DNA of 14,523 nt. Source: Candidatus Poseidoniaceae archaeon. Lineage in GTDB: Archaea > Thermoplasmatota > Poseidoniia > Poseidoniales > Poseidoniaceae. Both the position numbers and the translations under genes were made by a program. The stretch covers positions 1 through 14,523 of the forward strand of contig JAKMFF010000065.1 of NCBI GenBank assembly GCA_022425585.1. Direction: 5' to 3'. Below the pieces are notes generated by a model that did no database searches, had not been told where the DNA came from, and saw only the letters and a program-made list of their open reading frames with translations. Shown here in pieces: positions 1 to 7,797 of the stretch; the stretch's first letter is position 1; each line of letters opens with the position of its first letter.

Positions 1-418
1 GGATTAGTCTTCCAACAAGTAAAGTGATTAGGGTTATGATGAAGCCGAGTTTCAACCTTTGTTGGGTCTTCGGTGTTTGATATGCCACTAGCGCCATCAG
101 GCCTCCAACTATTAGCCCAATAGCTAATGGAACAAAGAACCGCGATAGACCAGTTCTTCCTTCGCCAGTAAACCAATCGCCTAATGGTAAATCATCACCA
201 ATAAGAGATTCAATTGAGGAAAATAGGATTGTATGGTCAATTGTTCCTACCACATATGTCGATACAACCTCTAAATACATCCCGATTAGCGCAGCGGTTG
301 CAATGATTTGTAGGGTAATTATTTGCCATTGCTTTCTTAGTGTTTTCAAGTGTAATGTTCTTGCTTTTGCGCTACCAGTAATGGTGACATCGCTTTGGAC
401 TTGGACATCTTCAGCCAT
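1..418 (-). CDS. Small multi-pass membrane protein, C-terminus cut by window edge
   Basis: I do not recognise this gene. The minus-strand frame opens with ATG at 418 (MAEDVQVQSD...) and stays open for 139 codons to base 2, so its stop lies outside the window. The first 30 residues are polar and probably cytoplasmic. Hydrophobic stretches follow at about residues 33-57, 93-112 and 123-139, consistent with membrane helices. Between the first two is a polar loop (about 60-92, with DDLPLGDW) that may face outside. The start codon lies one base after the stop of the DUF58 gene (TAAGATGG), so the two are almost certainly co-transcribed and perhaps translationally coupled. Bacterial and archaeal DUF58 operons commonly carry small membrane partners, but no domain name can be assigned here. 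That this is a real gene is fairly sure; its function is unknown. Confidence 0.7.
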   Translation of the reverse strand, partial: MAEDVQVQSDVTITGSAKARTLHLKTLRKQWQIITLQIIATAALIGMYLEVVSTYVVGTIDHTILFSSIESLIGDDLPLGDWFTGEGRTGLSRFFVPLAIGLIVGGLMALVAYQTPKTQQRLKLGFIITLITLLVGRLI

Positions 419-419
419 C

Positions 420-1673
420 TTAGTACCCCCTCACTTGCATCAATGCTTGAGATAAATCCATGTCTGGCATCCAATCGATAACTTGGGCACCAGATCCTGC
501 TAAAGTAGTAAGTCGATTTTGACGTTCTAATTTTAATACCTCATATGACATTCTTGGAATCCGACTGACCAATCTTTCAAAGTCGATACTAGAAGGTGAT
601 AACACAGTTACTTCGTGGCCTCTGCCAACTAAGTCCCTAACCGCTGCAGGAACTGTTCCATCACCTTCGCAAGATGAAATTACAAATACCGGGCTACCTC
701 TACTAAATCTCCCGCTTAACGAATTAGTTACCGCTTGTAAGGGCATCTCGCCTTTGGCCGACACTCCAGCAAGTGCGCTGAGAATCTTGAAATATTGCTT
801 ATCTCCAGTATCAGGGGGTAAGTAAGATAGTTTTTCGCCGTAGATTCCAAGCGCTACGGAATCTCGGCGCTTTAGGAAAAAGGCTGCTAAACTTGCTGCT
901 GAAACCGTACTCATTTCCAACGGGTTTTTCAGAACCGTTCCAATACGGGCAATATCTCTAGAATCAATTAACAGATACAAATCAGTTACTGCATCTCGGC
1001 ATTTTTCATTCACCATCAATTCTCCAGTTCTAGCATATGCCTTCCAGTTGATATTTTTGAACGGGTCTCCAGGGACGTATTCACGTAGCGAGTAGAATTC
1101 TGAACCTTGTCCAGGTGTTCTAAGGGTGGTGGCTCCAGTGTACATTTTTGGCGTACGAGAACGCAAAAAGGCTTCTTCCACCTCCTTTATCTGAGGGAAA
1201 ATTACAATGTCGCTATGATGGTCAACAAACATTTCTTCGACTCCTAGGTTGAAGGTATTTCTGGACCTTAAGGACACGGGTCCAATTGAGTAATGACCTC
1301 TTAGAGGGCAACGAAGCACATATCGAATTCTAGCACTTTCTCCCGGGCTTAGGTTTAGACGCATTTGATTAAGTCCGCTTCTTAGTTTCATCTCGTGAGG
1401 GATGTTATCGTACACTTCGAGCAATTGGGTTTTACGATTTGATCTGTTGGTGATTAGTAATTCAACATAAAGGTCGTCCCCTTTGTATAGATTATCGGCA
1501 GATAAGGTTCGCTGCACTTCAACGTCTCCATGACCGGAAATCCAAGAATTAACGACAATAAAAGCGATTAATGCTAAACCAAGAATCATCATCTGGTTGT
1601 TGGATATCATCATACCAATAAGGATTAGAGCAATACCTCCAGTAAATGTGAATGCTGCCTTTCTTGTCCACAT
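420..1673 (-). CDS. DUF58 domain protein (vWA-like), membrane-anchored
   Basis: This 417-residue protein begins with a membrane hairpin (about residues 7-22 and 29-45), the usual DUF58 architecture. A beta-rich region follows, then the signature DUF58 block at about 197-221 (REYVPGDPFKNINWKAYART), then a von Willebrand A-like fold starting at DLYLLIDSRD (231-240). The metal site is degenerate: D-S-R-D where a full MIDAS would have DxSxS. DUF58 proteins usually work with a MoxR-type AAA ATPase; none is in view. I chose the ATG at 1673 because a near-perfect Shine-Dalgarno (GGCGGTGAT) ends three bases before it. A longer reading would begin at a GTG at 1703 and overlap the upstream gene by 26 bases. 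It sits 4 bases after the DUF4350-like gene and 1 base before the small membrane protein, so it is the middle of an operon. Its molecular role is not established; envelope-related chaperone or assembly functions have been proposed for the family. Confidence 0.9.
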   Translation of the reverse strand: MWTRKAAFTFTGGIALILIGMMISNNQMMILGLALIAFIVVNSWISGHGDVEVQRTLSADNLYKGDDLYVELLITNRSNRKTQLLEVYDNIPHEMKLRSGLNQMRLNLSPGESARIRYVLRCPLRGHYSIGPVSLRSRNTFNLGVEEMFVDHHSDIVIFPQIKEVEEAFLRSRTPKMYTGATTLRTPGQGSEFYSLREYVPGDPFKNINWKAYARTGELMVNEKCRDAVTDLYLLIDSRDIARIGTVLKNPLEMSTVSAASLAAFFLKRRDSVALGIYGEKLSYLPPDTGDKQYFKILSALAGVSAKGEMPLQAVTNSLSGRFSRGSPVFVISSCEGDGTVPAAVRDLVGRGHEVTVLSPSSIDFERLVSRIPRMSYEVLKLERQNRLTTLAGSGAQVIDWMPDMDLSQALMQVRGY

Positions 1674-1676
1674 ATT

Positions 1677-1685
1677 ATCACCGCC
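1677..1685 (-). promoter_or_regulatory. Ribosome binding site that sets the DUF58 start
   Basis: On the minus strand GGCGGTGAT ends three bases before the ATG at 1673. It matches the archaeal anti-Shine-Dalgarno complement GGAGGTGAT at eight of nine positions and overlaps the TGA of the upstream gene (1680-1678). It favours the ATG at 1673 over the GTG at 1703, and suggests translation is coupled to the end of the preceding gene. Confidence 0.7.
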
Positions 1686-3288
1686 TACCCCATGCTTTGA
1701 CACGTTTTACAATCGATACGGTTTGTTCTAGAGAGTACTTACTTGGCTCAATTGCAAATTTAGCTAAGGTTGGATCATTGATCAGTGCGACTAATTCACG
1801 AGCTGACATCGCATGGAATTCTTCTCGAGTAAGGCCATTTTGATTTCTAACCTTTGAGAGAAATACCTGTCTAATCTTCTCCACTTTCGAATAATAAGGA
1901 TACCTATTTGCATCACCAAAGCCGTAGTAGATAATTGAAAATACATGCCGCCAATTATCTGGGTCTTTCTTCCTGATGAGTACCGCCTCAAAGGAAATGA
2001 ATAGAATTAGGAATAACACTAGCATTGCTAAGCCTTCTCCAGTGAAGTAAACCAACAAGAAATAAATCGTATTGTATGAATCTGCTAACACTGCATTCTG
2101 TGGGTGTCTTGATTCATCAAAAATCACCATTGCGTTTTCTGATGGTTCCAAACCATCTTCTTGGATGCTGGTCATCATTGCCTCTGCGATAATATCCAGA
2201 GCCCACTTTCGGTTGTCATTAGCTGGAATTTCAGTATCTGTTGGGCCGTATTCACCTTCCGCAAATCCTGAATAATCGTATATTGCGTTGATTAATGGAG
2301 AGCCATCAGCAACAAAGAATACTCTGCCACCGTCATCAGGGTTGCAAGTAGACTTTGCACAGGCTTCAACAGTTAGATTGAATCTTCCGTAAAGGTCTGG
2401 AGTTTCTTCACTTTGCACTGCACTTACCACCAGTTTTCCATCACCATTAACATCGATACTTGCTTCATTACTTGTTACTGCTCGAATCGCAAGTTCAGGA
2501 AGAGGGTTATCGGAATTTGGAATCAATTCCAATGCTGTAATGTTGTTTAGTAGTACTCTATATGTGCCATTATATGCGATTTCACCGTCAGCCCAATGAT
2601 GTGAACATACTCCTGAATCTTCCAATGAGACAACTTGACCATCAGCAATGGCACATGGGTGAGCGCTCAACGCGGACGATGTATCAGCCCATCTTTCATG
2701 AGTTGAAAGAGAGTCAGTGTCTATTTGGCTGCCGTTCATACTGCAAGGAGTGGTTTGTACACACATCCATATGTAATTGAAATCAAGTTCTGGAACATAT
2801 GTTGTATCAAATAACTGGTAACCATTGTATCGCACTCCAAATGCTTCTGCAATGGTCCCAGCAAAGCCATAATCTTCTAGAATAATCGCCGTTCCACCGT
2901 TCTCAACAAAAGTAACAATAGCCTCAATCTCTGAGGGTGAATAACCATCATCAGATGCAATAGTGATAAACCCATCATCATCAAATTGTGGTAGCGATAA
3001 CGTATCCCTTTCAACTCCAGCAACAACATAAGTCGTGTTTCTTGGGTCTTCAATATCTGCTAATAGCAGCGGGCTACTGACTAGTGATCTGGTTTCAACA
3101 CCCATATCTTTGATGTCTTGGCGGAAAGCTGACATGTCATTCCAATCATCATCATAAGCAGATAATTGATTGGTATTTGATAAATTAACAAAATTACTCA
3201 AAATCATCAGCAGCAGAACCAACATAACCGACCAAAATGCGGCTTGAAGGCCGAATCTTCGATAATTAATTTCCCGCCATTCAACCAT
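1678..3288 (-). CDS. DUF4350-like membrane protein with large cysteine-bearing ectodomain
   Basis: This 536-residue protein has a membrane segment at about 17-34, a long polar region, a second membrane segment at about 407-437, and a cytoplasmic tail of about 100 residues. The segment around 115-155 (YSPSEIEAIVTFVENGG, AIILEDYGFAG, AEAFGVRYNG) resembles the glutamine-amidotransferase-like fold of DUF4350 proteins, which commonly sit beside DUF58 genes. All six cysteines (176, 182, 212, 228, 310, 315) fall between the two membrane segments, suggesting an extracytoplasmic, disulfide-stabilised domain. Residues 279-286 (DVNGDGKL) look like a calcium-binding EF-hand/dockerin loop. A Shine-Dalgarno (AGGTG) lies just before the ATG at 3288. 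It is the first gene of a three-gene operon. The DUF4350 assignment rests on overall layout and local similarity; substrate and partner are unknown. Confidence 0.8.
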   Translation of the reverse strand: MVEWREINYRRFGLQAAFWSVMLVLLLMILSNFVNLSNTNQLSAYDDDWNDMSAFRQDIKDMGVETRSLVSSPLLLADIEDPRNTTYVVAGVERDTLSLPQFDDDGFITIASDDGYSPSEIEAIVTFVENGGTAIILEDYGFAGTIAEAFGVRYNGYQLFDTTYVPELDFNYIWMCVQTTPCSMNGSQIDTDSLSTHERWADTSSALSAHPCAIADGQVVSLEDSGVCSHHWADGEIAYNGTYRVLLNNITALELIPNSDNPLPELAIRAVTSNEASIDVNGDGKLVVSAVQSEETPDLYGRFNLTVEACAKSTCNPDDGGRVFFVADGSPLINAIYDYSGFAEGEYGPTDTEIPANDNRKWALDIIAEAMMTSIQEDGLEPSENAMVIFDESRHPQNAVLADSYNTIYFLLVYFTGEGLAMLVLFLILFISFEAVLIRKKDPDNWRHVFSIIYYGFGDANRYPYYSKVEKIRQVFLSKVRNQNGLTREEFHAMSARELVALINDPTLAKFAIEPSKYSLEQTVSIVKRVKAWGRR

Positions 3289-3302
3289 ATCAGCACCTAC
3301 TA

Positions 3303-3328
3303 GAGCGTAATTCCGACACTACACGCTC
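3303..3328. repeat. Six-base inverted repeat upstream of the DUF4350 operon
   Basis: GAGCGT (3303-3308) and ACGCTC (3323-3328) form a perfect inverted repeat with a 14-base spacer, 15-40 bases before the ATG of the DUF4350-like gene. It could be an operator or a 5' leader hairpin. The surrounding 93-base gap (3289-3381) also holds AT-rich minus-strand sequence (TCTAAACTAAAC) that may serve as the TATA region. The function is unproven and a six-base repeat could arise by chance. Confidence 0.3.
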
Positions 3329-3381
3329 GGCGTTTAGTTTAGAATGTTGTCTATAGTTGAGGTTAAAATGCTCATTGCCGC

Positions 3382-3621
3382 TTACTTTCGTAAGTGTATT
3401 CGATTTGAAATCCTGGATACATCATCAATTGGGATATTTAACAATCCATTGCGGTATTCCCACGGTAACATCCCTGGGTCCAAATTTGCTTCAAGTTTAA
3501 CAACAATTTGAGTGACTGAACCGGATAATTTGTCAATAACAAAATCGCGAATTTCGCCAAGTTTTTCACTATGTGAATCGACTACATCTCTGCCAAATAT
3601 CTCATTTGCAAATATAGCCAT
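3382..3621 (-). CDS. Stand-alone PRC-barrel domain protein
   Basis: This 79-residue protein matches the PRC-barrel pattern along its whole length: an opening strand (FANEIFGRDVVDSHSEKLGE), IRDFVIDKLSG, a central ITQIVVKLE-like strand, and a final INIPIDDVSRIS-like strand leading to NRIHLRK. Single-domain PRC-barrel proteins are frequent in euryarchaea. Some act with the division machinery (the CdpB family in haloarchaea) and others are uncharacterised; PRC domains were first named from RNA processing and photosynthetic reaction-centre proteins. It has its own start 68 bases after the Cdc48 stop on the same strand, with a weak purine-rich site (GGGG about 9 bases upstream). It may be co-transcribed with Cdc48 or have its own promoter. 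No catalytic residues are expected. The domain call is firm; its role here is unknown. Confidence 0.85.
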   Translation of the reverse strand: MAIFANEIFGRDVVDSHSEKLGEIRDFVIDKLSGSVTQIVVKLEANLDPGMLPWEYRNGLLNIPIDDVSRISNRIHLRK

Positions 3622-3669
3622 CTACGATTACCCCGTATGATAAGGTGAGTGTTGTTTACTCCTTCAATG

Positions 3670-3685
3670 CGTCGGTGAATCGACG
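3670..3685 (-). repeat. Small hairpin downstream of the Cdc48 gene
   Basis: CGTCG (3670-3674) pairs with CGACG (3681-3685) around a six-base loop, directly after the Cdc48 stop on the minus strand. With the hairpin at 3688-3713 it makes a tandem stem-loop pair in the Cdc48-PRC intergenic stretch. It has no T-tract, so it is not a convincing terminator; an RNA-processing or stability role is possible. Confidence 0.3.
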
Positions 3686-3687
3686 AA

Positions 3688-3713
3688 TCTCACATTGTTT
3701 CAATGCCGTGAGA
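3688..3713 (-). repeat. Hairpin spanning the Cdc48 stop codon
   Basis: TCTCAC (3688-3693) pairs with GTGAGA (3708-3713), and inside it ATTG (3694-3697) pairs with CAAT (3701-3704) around a TTT loop. There is a three-base bulge (3705-3707). The stem contains the Cdc48 TGA (3692-3690). In the minus-strand transcript it would fold at the very end of the coding sequence and might affect read-through into the PRC-barrel gene. This is an observation only; function is untested. Confidence 0.35.
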
Positions 3714-5915
3714 GAAGTCTTTGGAACGCCTTATATTTGACATTCCAGAAGTAAGTCTTGCTTCCATCTTCTGGTAATAATCCAACATTTCTGGTGTTAC
3801 CGTAGGTCGCACTCTACCAATTGCTTCTTCAAAATGAGATTTGGTGACTTTCTTTTTGTCGGCTCTCATACAGATTAGTGCTGCTTCACGGCAAACAGCT
3901 TCAATATCTGCCCCCGTGAATCCATCCAGTCCTTTCAGGATGTCTTTGATAGAAAACTTCGACAACGGCATACCCTTGCAATGGATGTTGAAGATAGCCT
4001 CTCTAGCGCCTATGTCGGGCGGAGGGACATGTAATACGCGCTCAAATCTACCACTTCTTAGTAAAGCAGGATCAATCATTTCTGGTCGATTGGTAGCAGC
4101 AACTATGATGACGCCATCAATTGATTCAACTCCATCCATGCTTGCTAAAAGTTGGTTGACTACGCGATTAGAAACATCGCTTCCCTCGCTTGAATTGGAT
4201 GAACGCATATTGGCAATAGACTCAAACTCGTCCAAGAAAATAATCGAAGGCGATGATTGCTTGGCTTTTTTGAATATTTCACGGACTGCTCGTTCTGACT
4301 CTCCAACCCATTTAGAGATCATTTCTGGACCCTTAATGCTGATAAAATTGGCTTGTGCTTCATTAGCGATTGCCTTTGCTAGTAGAGTCTTACCCGTACC
4401 AGGGGCTCCAAACATTACTATGCCTCGAGGTGGTTTGATTCCGAAATGCTCAAACAACTCAGGTTTAGTAAGCGGCCATTCTACCGATTCTTTTAGTCGA
4501 CTCTTGACTTCTTCTAATCCACCGATTTCTTCCCAAGTAACTTCAGGGACTTCGACATAAATCTCTCTTAGCGCAGACGGTTCTATATCCTTGATAGCAT
4601 GCTGGAAATCGTCCATACATACTTCCATTTTTTCTAGTACTTCAGGAGGAATTGTCTCTTCCTCTAAGTCGATTTCTGGTAAGTATCTTCTAAGTGCCTT
4701 CATTGCTGCTTCTCTAACTAGTGCGGCTAGGTCAGCCCCAACAAACCCGTAGGTGTTATCTAAAATCCAAGTAATATCAAAATCTTCTGAAATTGGCATT
4801 TGTCTGGTGTGTACATCCATGATTTCACTACGACCATCTCTATCAGGGACTCCAATCTCAATCTCTCTGTCAAATCTACCAGGCCTTCTTAGTGCCGGGT
4901 CTAATGCATCACGTCGATTGGTTGCTCCTATTACTACAACATTGTCGCGCCCTTGCATACCATCCATCAAGGTCAACATTTGAGCTACTACCCTTCGCTC
5001 AACTTCACCGCTAACATCTTCACGCTTTGGACAAATTGAATCTATTTCGTCTATGAAAATAATTGCCGGTGCGTTATCTGCAGCATCATCAAAAATCTCT
5101 CTGAGTTGTTTTTCTGATTCACCGTAGTACTTGCTGATGATTTCCGGACCATTGATGCTCTTGAAGTGAGCATTGGTTTCGGTAGCAACAGCCTTGGCGA
5201 TCATTGTTTTACCAGTGCCAGGCGGTCCGTGGAGTAGAACTCCCTTTGGGGGGTCAATCCCCAATCTGCGGAATAACTCAGGGTGCTTGAGCGGTAGTTC
5301 AATCATTTCTCTAACTTTCAACAATTGTTGGCCAATGCCTCCAACATCCTCGTAAGTGATTCCTTCTGATTGTCCGATGTCATCATCATCAATGGCTTCG
5401 TCTTTAATCACAATGTCAGTATCATTAGTTACTTTGACTACCCCTTTTGGAGTGGTTTGCACCACAGCAAACGGTAGCGCTTCTGCGAATAGAGTCATTC
5501 CTGGAATGAAAATCCTGTCACCTTGTACTACTGGGCGGTTTTGCAAACCACGGCGAGCAAATCCTTCGATACCAGGTCCGAATTTCACTTTTTGTTTGTT
5601 AGCCATTACTGGAGATATAATCAGTTTTTTACACTCCTCTGCTTCAACTTTCGAGACGGTAACTTTGTCTCGAAGGCTTACACCGGCATTTTTCCTTATT
5701 ATGCCATCAATTCTGATGATTGCCATTTTGTTATCCTCGGGTCTACTGCGCCAATATATGGCTGCTGTAGAGCGTTTTTCACCTTTGATAAGTACGATGT
5801 CACCGGGCTTCAAGTCAAGTCCCGAATCTCCTGAGATTCTTGCTCTACCGTGTCCAACATCTGATGGTATGGACTTTTCTACCGTTAGTGAGATAGTTTC
5901 ATTTTGACCTGACAT
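3690..5915 (-). CDS. Cdc48/VAT-type AAA+ ATPase (two AAA rings)
   Basis: This 741-residue protein is an archaeal homologue of p97/VAT, a hexameric unfoldase that extracts and unfolds proteins, often ahead of the proteasome. An N-domain (about 5-175) is followed by D1 with Walker A GPPGTGKT (230-237), Walker B IIFIDE (285-290), sensor N333, arginine fingers in RRPGRFDR (343-350) and pore loop KYYG (262-265). D2 has Walker A GAPGTGKT (503-510), Walker B IIFLDE (558-563), arginine fingers in RSGRFER (620-626) and pore loop KWVG (535-538). Both rings look ATP-competent. Oddities: D2 reads GAPGTGKT rather than GPPGTGKT, and DEFES after Walker B rather than DEIDS. The C-terminus (SHGIETM) lacks the hydrophobic-Tyr-X motif that lets some archaeal ATPases dock to the 20S proteasome. 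The ATG at 5915 has GGAG eight bases upstream. Identity is very secure. Confidence 0.97.
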   Translation of the reverse strand: MSGQNETISLTVEKSIPSDVGHGRARISGDSGLDLKPGDIVLIKGEKRSTAAIYWRSRPEDNKMAIIRIDGIIRKNAGVSLRDKVTVSKVEAEECKKLIISPVMANKQKVKFGPGIEGFARRGLQNRPVVQGDRIFIPGMTLFAEALPFAVVQTTPKGVVKVTNDTDIVIKDEAIDDDDIGQSEGITYEDVGGIGQQLLKVREMIELPLKHPELFRRLGIDPPKGVLLHGPPGTGKTMIAKAVATETNAHFKSINGPEIISKYYGESEKQLREIFDDAADNAPAIIFIDEIDSICPKREDVSGEVERRVVAQMLTLMDGMQGRDNVVVIGATNRRDALDPALRRPGRFDREIEIGVPDRDGRSEIMDVHTRQMPISEDFDITWILDNTYGFVGADLAALVREAAMKALRRYLPEIDLEEETIPPEVLEKMEVCMDDFQHAIKDIEPSALREIYVEVPEVTWEEIGGLEEVKSRLKESVEWPLTKPELFEHFGIKPPRGIVMFGAPGTGKTLLAKAIANEAQANFISIKGPEMISKWVGESERAVREIFKKAKQSSPSIIFLDEFESIANMRSSNSSEGSDVSNRVVNQLLASMDGVESIDGVIIVAATNRPEMIDPALLRSGRFERVLHVPPPDIGAREAIFNIHCKGMPLSKFSIKDILKGLDGFTGADIEAVCREAALICMRADKKKVTKSHFEEAIGRVRPTVTPEMLDYYQKMEARLTSGMSNIRRSKDFSHGIETM

Positions 5916-5942
5916 AATAATCGCTCCAAATCACCGGCTGTG

Positions 5943-5957
5943 GTTATAGTTTCTATA
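5943..5957 (-). promoter_or_regulatory. Putative TATA region for Cdc48
   Basis: The minus strand carries TATAG-AAA-CTATA (palindromic, 5957-5945), extending to CTATAACC, about 30-40 bases before the Cdc48 ATG. Either TATA half could place the start site 5-15 bases upstream of the ATG. A Shine-Dalgarno (GGAG, 5927-5924) would lie inside the leader only if the more distal TATA half is used. No other clear TATA lies closer. The rest of the 159-base divergent gap (5916-6074) holds the aldehyde dehydrogenase promoter and no gene. Confidence 0.4.
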
Positions 5958-6000
5958 CTCATGGCCTGTACTCGAGGTAGTTGTTGGTATTAACTCGGTC

Positions 6001-6008
6001 TTTTTAAA
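6001..6008 (+). promoter_or_regulatory. Putative TATA box for the aldehyde dehydrogenase
   Basis: TTTTTAAA, followed by an AT-rich run to about 6033, is the best TATA candidate upstream of the ATG at 6075. It predicts a start site near 6031 and a leader of roughly 40 bases. That leader would carry AGGTCG as a weak ribosome site and a short GGTC/GACC inverted repeat (6063-6074) abutting the start codon. A second candidate, TTAATAAT at 6018-6025, is also possible. Confidence 0.4.
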
Positions 6009-6074
6009 CATATCAAATTAATAATTATCAATAATGACCATTATCTTCAATAGTCGGGCTCAGGTCGGCTGACC

Positions 6075-7703
6075 ATGGTTCATGTTTTAGAAACAGGATT
6101 GGAATTTATCGCCCGAGAAAACCCGAATGGAAAACCATCGGTTAGAGGATACAACATCATCAATGGTCAATTGACTTCATCCAGCGATGGAGTTACCTTT
6201 GAGTCAAAAAATCCCGCATTGCTAGAAGATTGCCTAGGCGAATTTCCGCTTTCAACACGTGACGACGTCCACTCGGCTCTTGCCGCAGCCCATGCAGCAT
6301 TTACCGGTTGGGCAGCGACGCCAGCACCTACTCGAGGCCAAATAATTGGTAATATGGGACGTTTGTTAATGGAATACAAAGACGACCTTGTAGCACTTGA
6401 AACAAGGGAGATTGGTAAAACGTTGAAGGAATCTGGTGGCGAAATACAAGAAGCGATTGACACCTGCTTGTTTTTCCAATCCGAAGGCCGAAGATTGTAT
6501 GGCCAAACAGTAAACTCAGAACTGCCAGATAAAGAACTGTTCACCTATCGTCGCCCGCTTGGAGTTTGTGGCATAATCAATGCCTGTAACTTCCCTTCCG
6601 CAGTACCATTTTGGAAGATGATTCCAGCCATAATGTGTGGCAATACCTGTGTGTGGAAAAGCCCACAAGATGCTCCACTGCTTTCCTTTGCTCTGGCACG
6701 AATTATGCATCAAGCTGGTTTGCCAAACGGCGTAATTAATCTCGTTCACGGGAAGGGCAGCGGCGCTGGTCAATACCTAATAGATGCAGTAGATGAAGGA
6801 TTAGTCAACAAAATCTCTTTCACCGGTTCAACTGAGGTTGGAAAAATGATTGGTGAAGTCTGCGGTCGCAATTTAGTTTCTTGCTCTCTAGAACTAGGTG
6901 GCAAGAACCCGTTGGTTGTTATGCCATCGGCAAATCTAGACAATGCGGTTGCAGGTGCTTATTGGGGTGCTTTTGGAACCGCTGGACAACGATGCACAAG
7001 CCTCGGTAATCTCATAGTCCACGAAGGAATTTATGACGAGTTTATGGAGAAATTTATGGCAAAAGTAAAGTCTACCCGGATTGGTGATTCATCGGTTCAC
7101 AAAGATGTTCTATACGGTCCAATGCTGTCTGAAAAGTACGCTAAGGATTTCATGATTGGCCTTGATATGGCTAAGTCTTCTGGAGCAACCCAACTTTGGG
7201 GTCAAGGAGAGATCACTTCTGACAACCAGCCAGAAAATTTCATGGGCAATGCAGGCGATGGTGTGTTCATGTGGCCACACGTTTTCGCTGATGTAACTGA
7301 AGACATGAAATGTTTCCATGAGGAGATATTTGGCCCAGCTGTAACAATAGTCAAGGCCAAGGATTTCGACCATGCCCTGCACCTTGCTAATGCTAGCCCG
7401 TACGGTTTGTCCTCAGCAATTTACACCAATGATCGCCTCGAAGCATATCGCTACAAAACTGGCATCAAGGCTGGAATGACAGGAATTAATAACTCCACTA
7501 CCGGGGCAGAGGCACACTTGCCATTTGGTGGAGTCAAAGGCTCTGGAAACGGTACTAGAGAGTCTGGTATCTGGGTTATAGAAGCATATTCCTACTGGCA
7601 TGCAGTAAATGATGAATTGTCAGGAAAATTACAACTTGCCCAAATGGATGTCGATGAAATTGAGGCTGTGGAAGCAGAAGTAGATTGGGCACAACTTGCG
7701 TGA
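6075..7703 (+). CDS. NAD(P)-dependent aldehyde dehydrogenase superfamily protein
   Basis: This 542-residue enzyme would oxidise an aldehyde to its acid with NAD(P)+ in the cytoplasm. The catalytic set is complete: oxyanion Asn172 (in ACNFPSAVPFW), Lys195 (VWKSP), the cofactor-binding turn GSTEVG (251-256), general-base Glu273 (LELGGKNP), nucleophile Cys307 (GTAGQRC) and Glu417 (EEIFGP). The late motif around 472-496 (NNSTTGAEAHLPFGG then KGSGNGTRESG) resembles ALDH7 and ketoglutarate-semialdehyde dehydrogenase types more than ALDH1. The substrate cannot be named from sequence; a semialdehyde from amino-acid or sugar-acid breakdown is plausible. It is about 40-50 residues longer than a typical 490-500-residue ALDH: the N-terminus has an extension and the last 20 residues form an acidic tail (DVDEIEAVEAEVDW). 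It diverges from Cdc48 and is followed by a 94-base gap, so it is probably transcribed alone. Confidence 0.93.
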   Translation: MVHVLETGLEFIARENPNGKPSVRGYNIINGQLTSSSDGVTFESKNPALLEDCLGEFPLSTRDDVHSALAAAHAAFTGWAATPAPTRGQIIGNMGRLLMEYKDDLVALETREIGKTLKESGGEIQEAIDTCLFFQSEGRRLYGQTVNSELPDKELFTYRRPLGVCGIINACNFPSAVPFWKMIPAIMCGNTCVWKSPQDAPLLSFALARIMHQAGLPNGVINLVHGKGSGAGQYLIDAVDEGLVNKISFTGSTEVGKMIGEVCGRNLVSCSLELGGKNPLVVMPSANLDNAVAGAYWGAFGTAGQRCTSLGNLIVHEGIYDEFMEKFMAKVKSTRIGDSSVHKDVLYGPMLSEKYAKDFMIGLDMAKSSGATQLWGQGEITSDNQPENFMGNAGDGVFMWPHVFADVTEDMKCFHEEIFGPAVTIVKAKDFDHALHLANASPYGLSSAIYTNDRLEAYRYKTGIKAGMTGINNSTTGAEAHLPFGGVKGSGNGTRESGIWVIEAYSYWHAVNDELSGKLQLAQMDVDEIEAVEAEVDWAQLA

Positions 7704-7722
7704 TTTTGTCACACATTTTAGT
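7704..7722 (+). terminator. Possible T-rich terminator after the aldehyde dehydrogenase
   Basis: Directly after the TGA, two T-runs (TTTTG then CATTTTAG) occur within 19 bases. Archaeal RNA polymerase stops at T-tracts without needing a hairpin, so this is a reasonable 3' end for the upstream transcript, but the runs are short. Confidence 0.3.
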
Positions 7723-7734
7723 TGGGTAGAATAC

Positions 7735-7772
7735 TAGTGTTGAAATAGCAATAACAATGGCTCGTAGTGTTG
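7735..7772 (+). repeat. Direct repeat TAGTGTTG upstream of the phytoene synthase gene
   Basis: TAGTGTTG occurs at 7735-7742 and again at 7765-7772, exactly 30 bases apart (about three helical turns), in the promoter gap of the phytoene/squalene synthase gene. It could be a pair of regulator half-sites on one face of the helix. The repeat is short and may be chance. No clear TATA box is visible in this 94-base gap. Confidence 0.3.
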
Positions 7773-7788
7773 GCAATATGGTTTAACT

Positions 7789-7794
7789 GGTGAT
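7789..7794 (+). promoter_or_regulatory. Ribosome binding site that sets the phytoene synthase start
   Basis: GGTGAT ends three bases before the ATG at 7798, the same geometry as at the DUF58 gene. The alternative in-frame ATG at 7837 has no such site upstream, so the longer protein (335 residues) is preferred. Confidence 0.65.
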
Positions 7795-7797
7795 AAG

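Noticed and set aside
1674..1703. GTG start giving DUF58 ten extra residues
   Set aside because: It would overlap the upstream gene by 26 bases, and the strong ribosome site fits the ATG at 1673 instead.
3841..4560. Long plus-strand open frame (239 codons) opposite Cdc48
   Set aside because: It lies entirely antisense to the D2 ring of a clearly conserved ATPase, has no domain pattern, and its composition is that of a reverse-frame shadow.
5356..5907. Plus-strand open frame opposite the Cdc48 N-domain
   Set aside because: Antisense shadow with no promoter, ribosome site or recognisable motif; a second overlapping plus-strand frame in the same stretch shows the area is simply low in stops.
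6063..6074. GGTC/GACC inverted repeat just before the aldehyde dehydrogenase ATG as a translational switch
   Set aside because: Only a four-base stem; too weak to claim a riboswitch or thermosensor.
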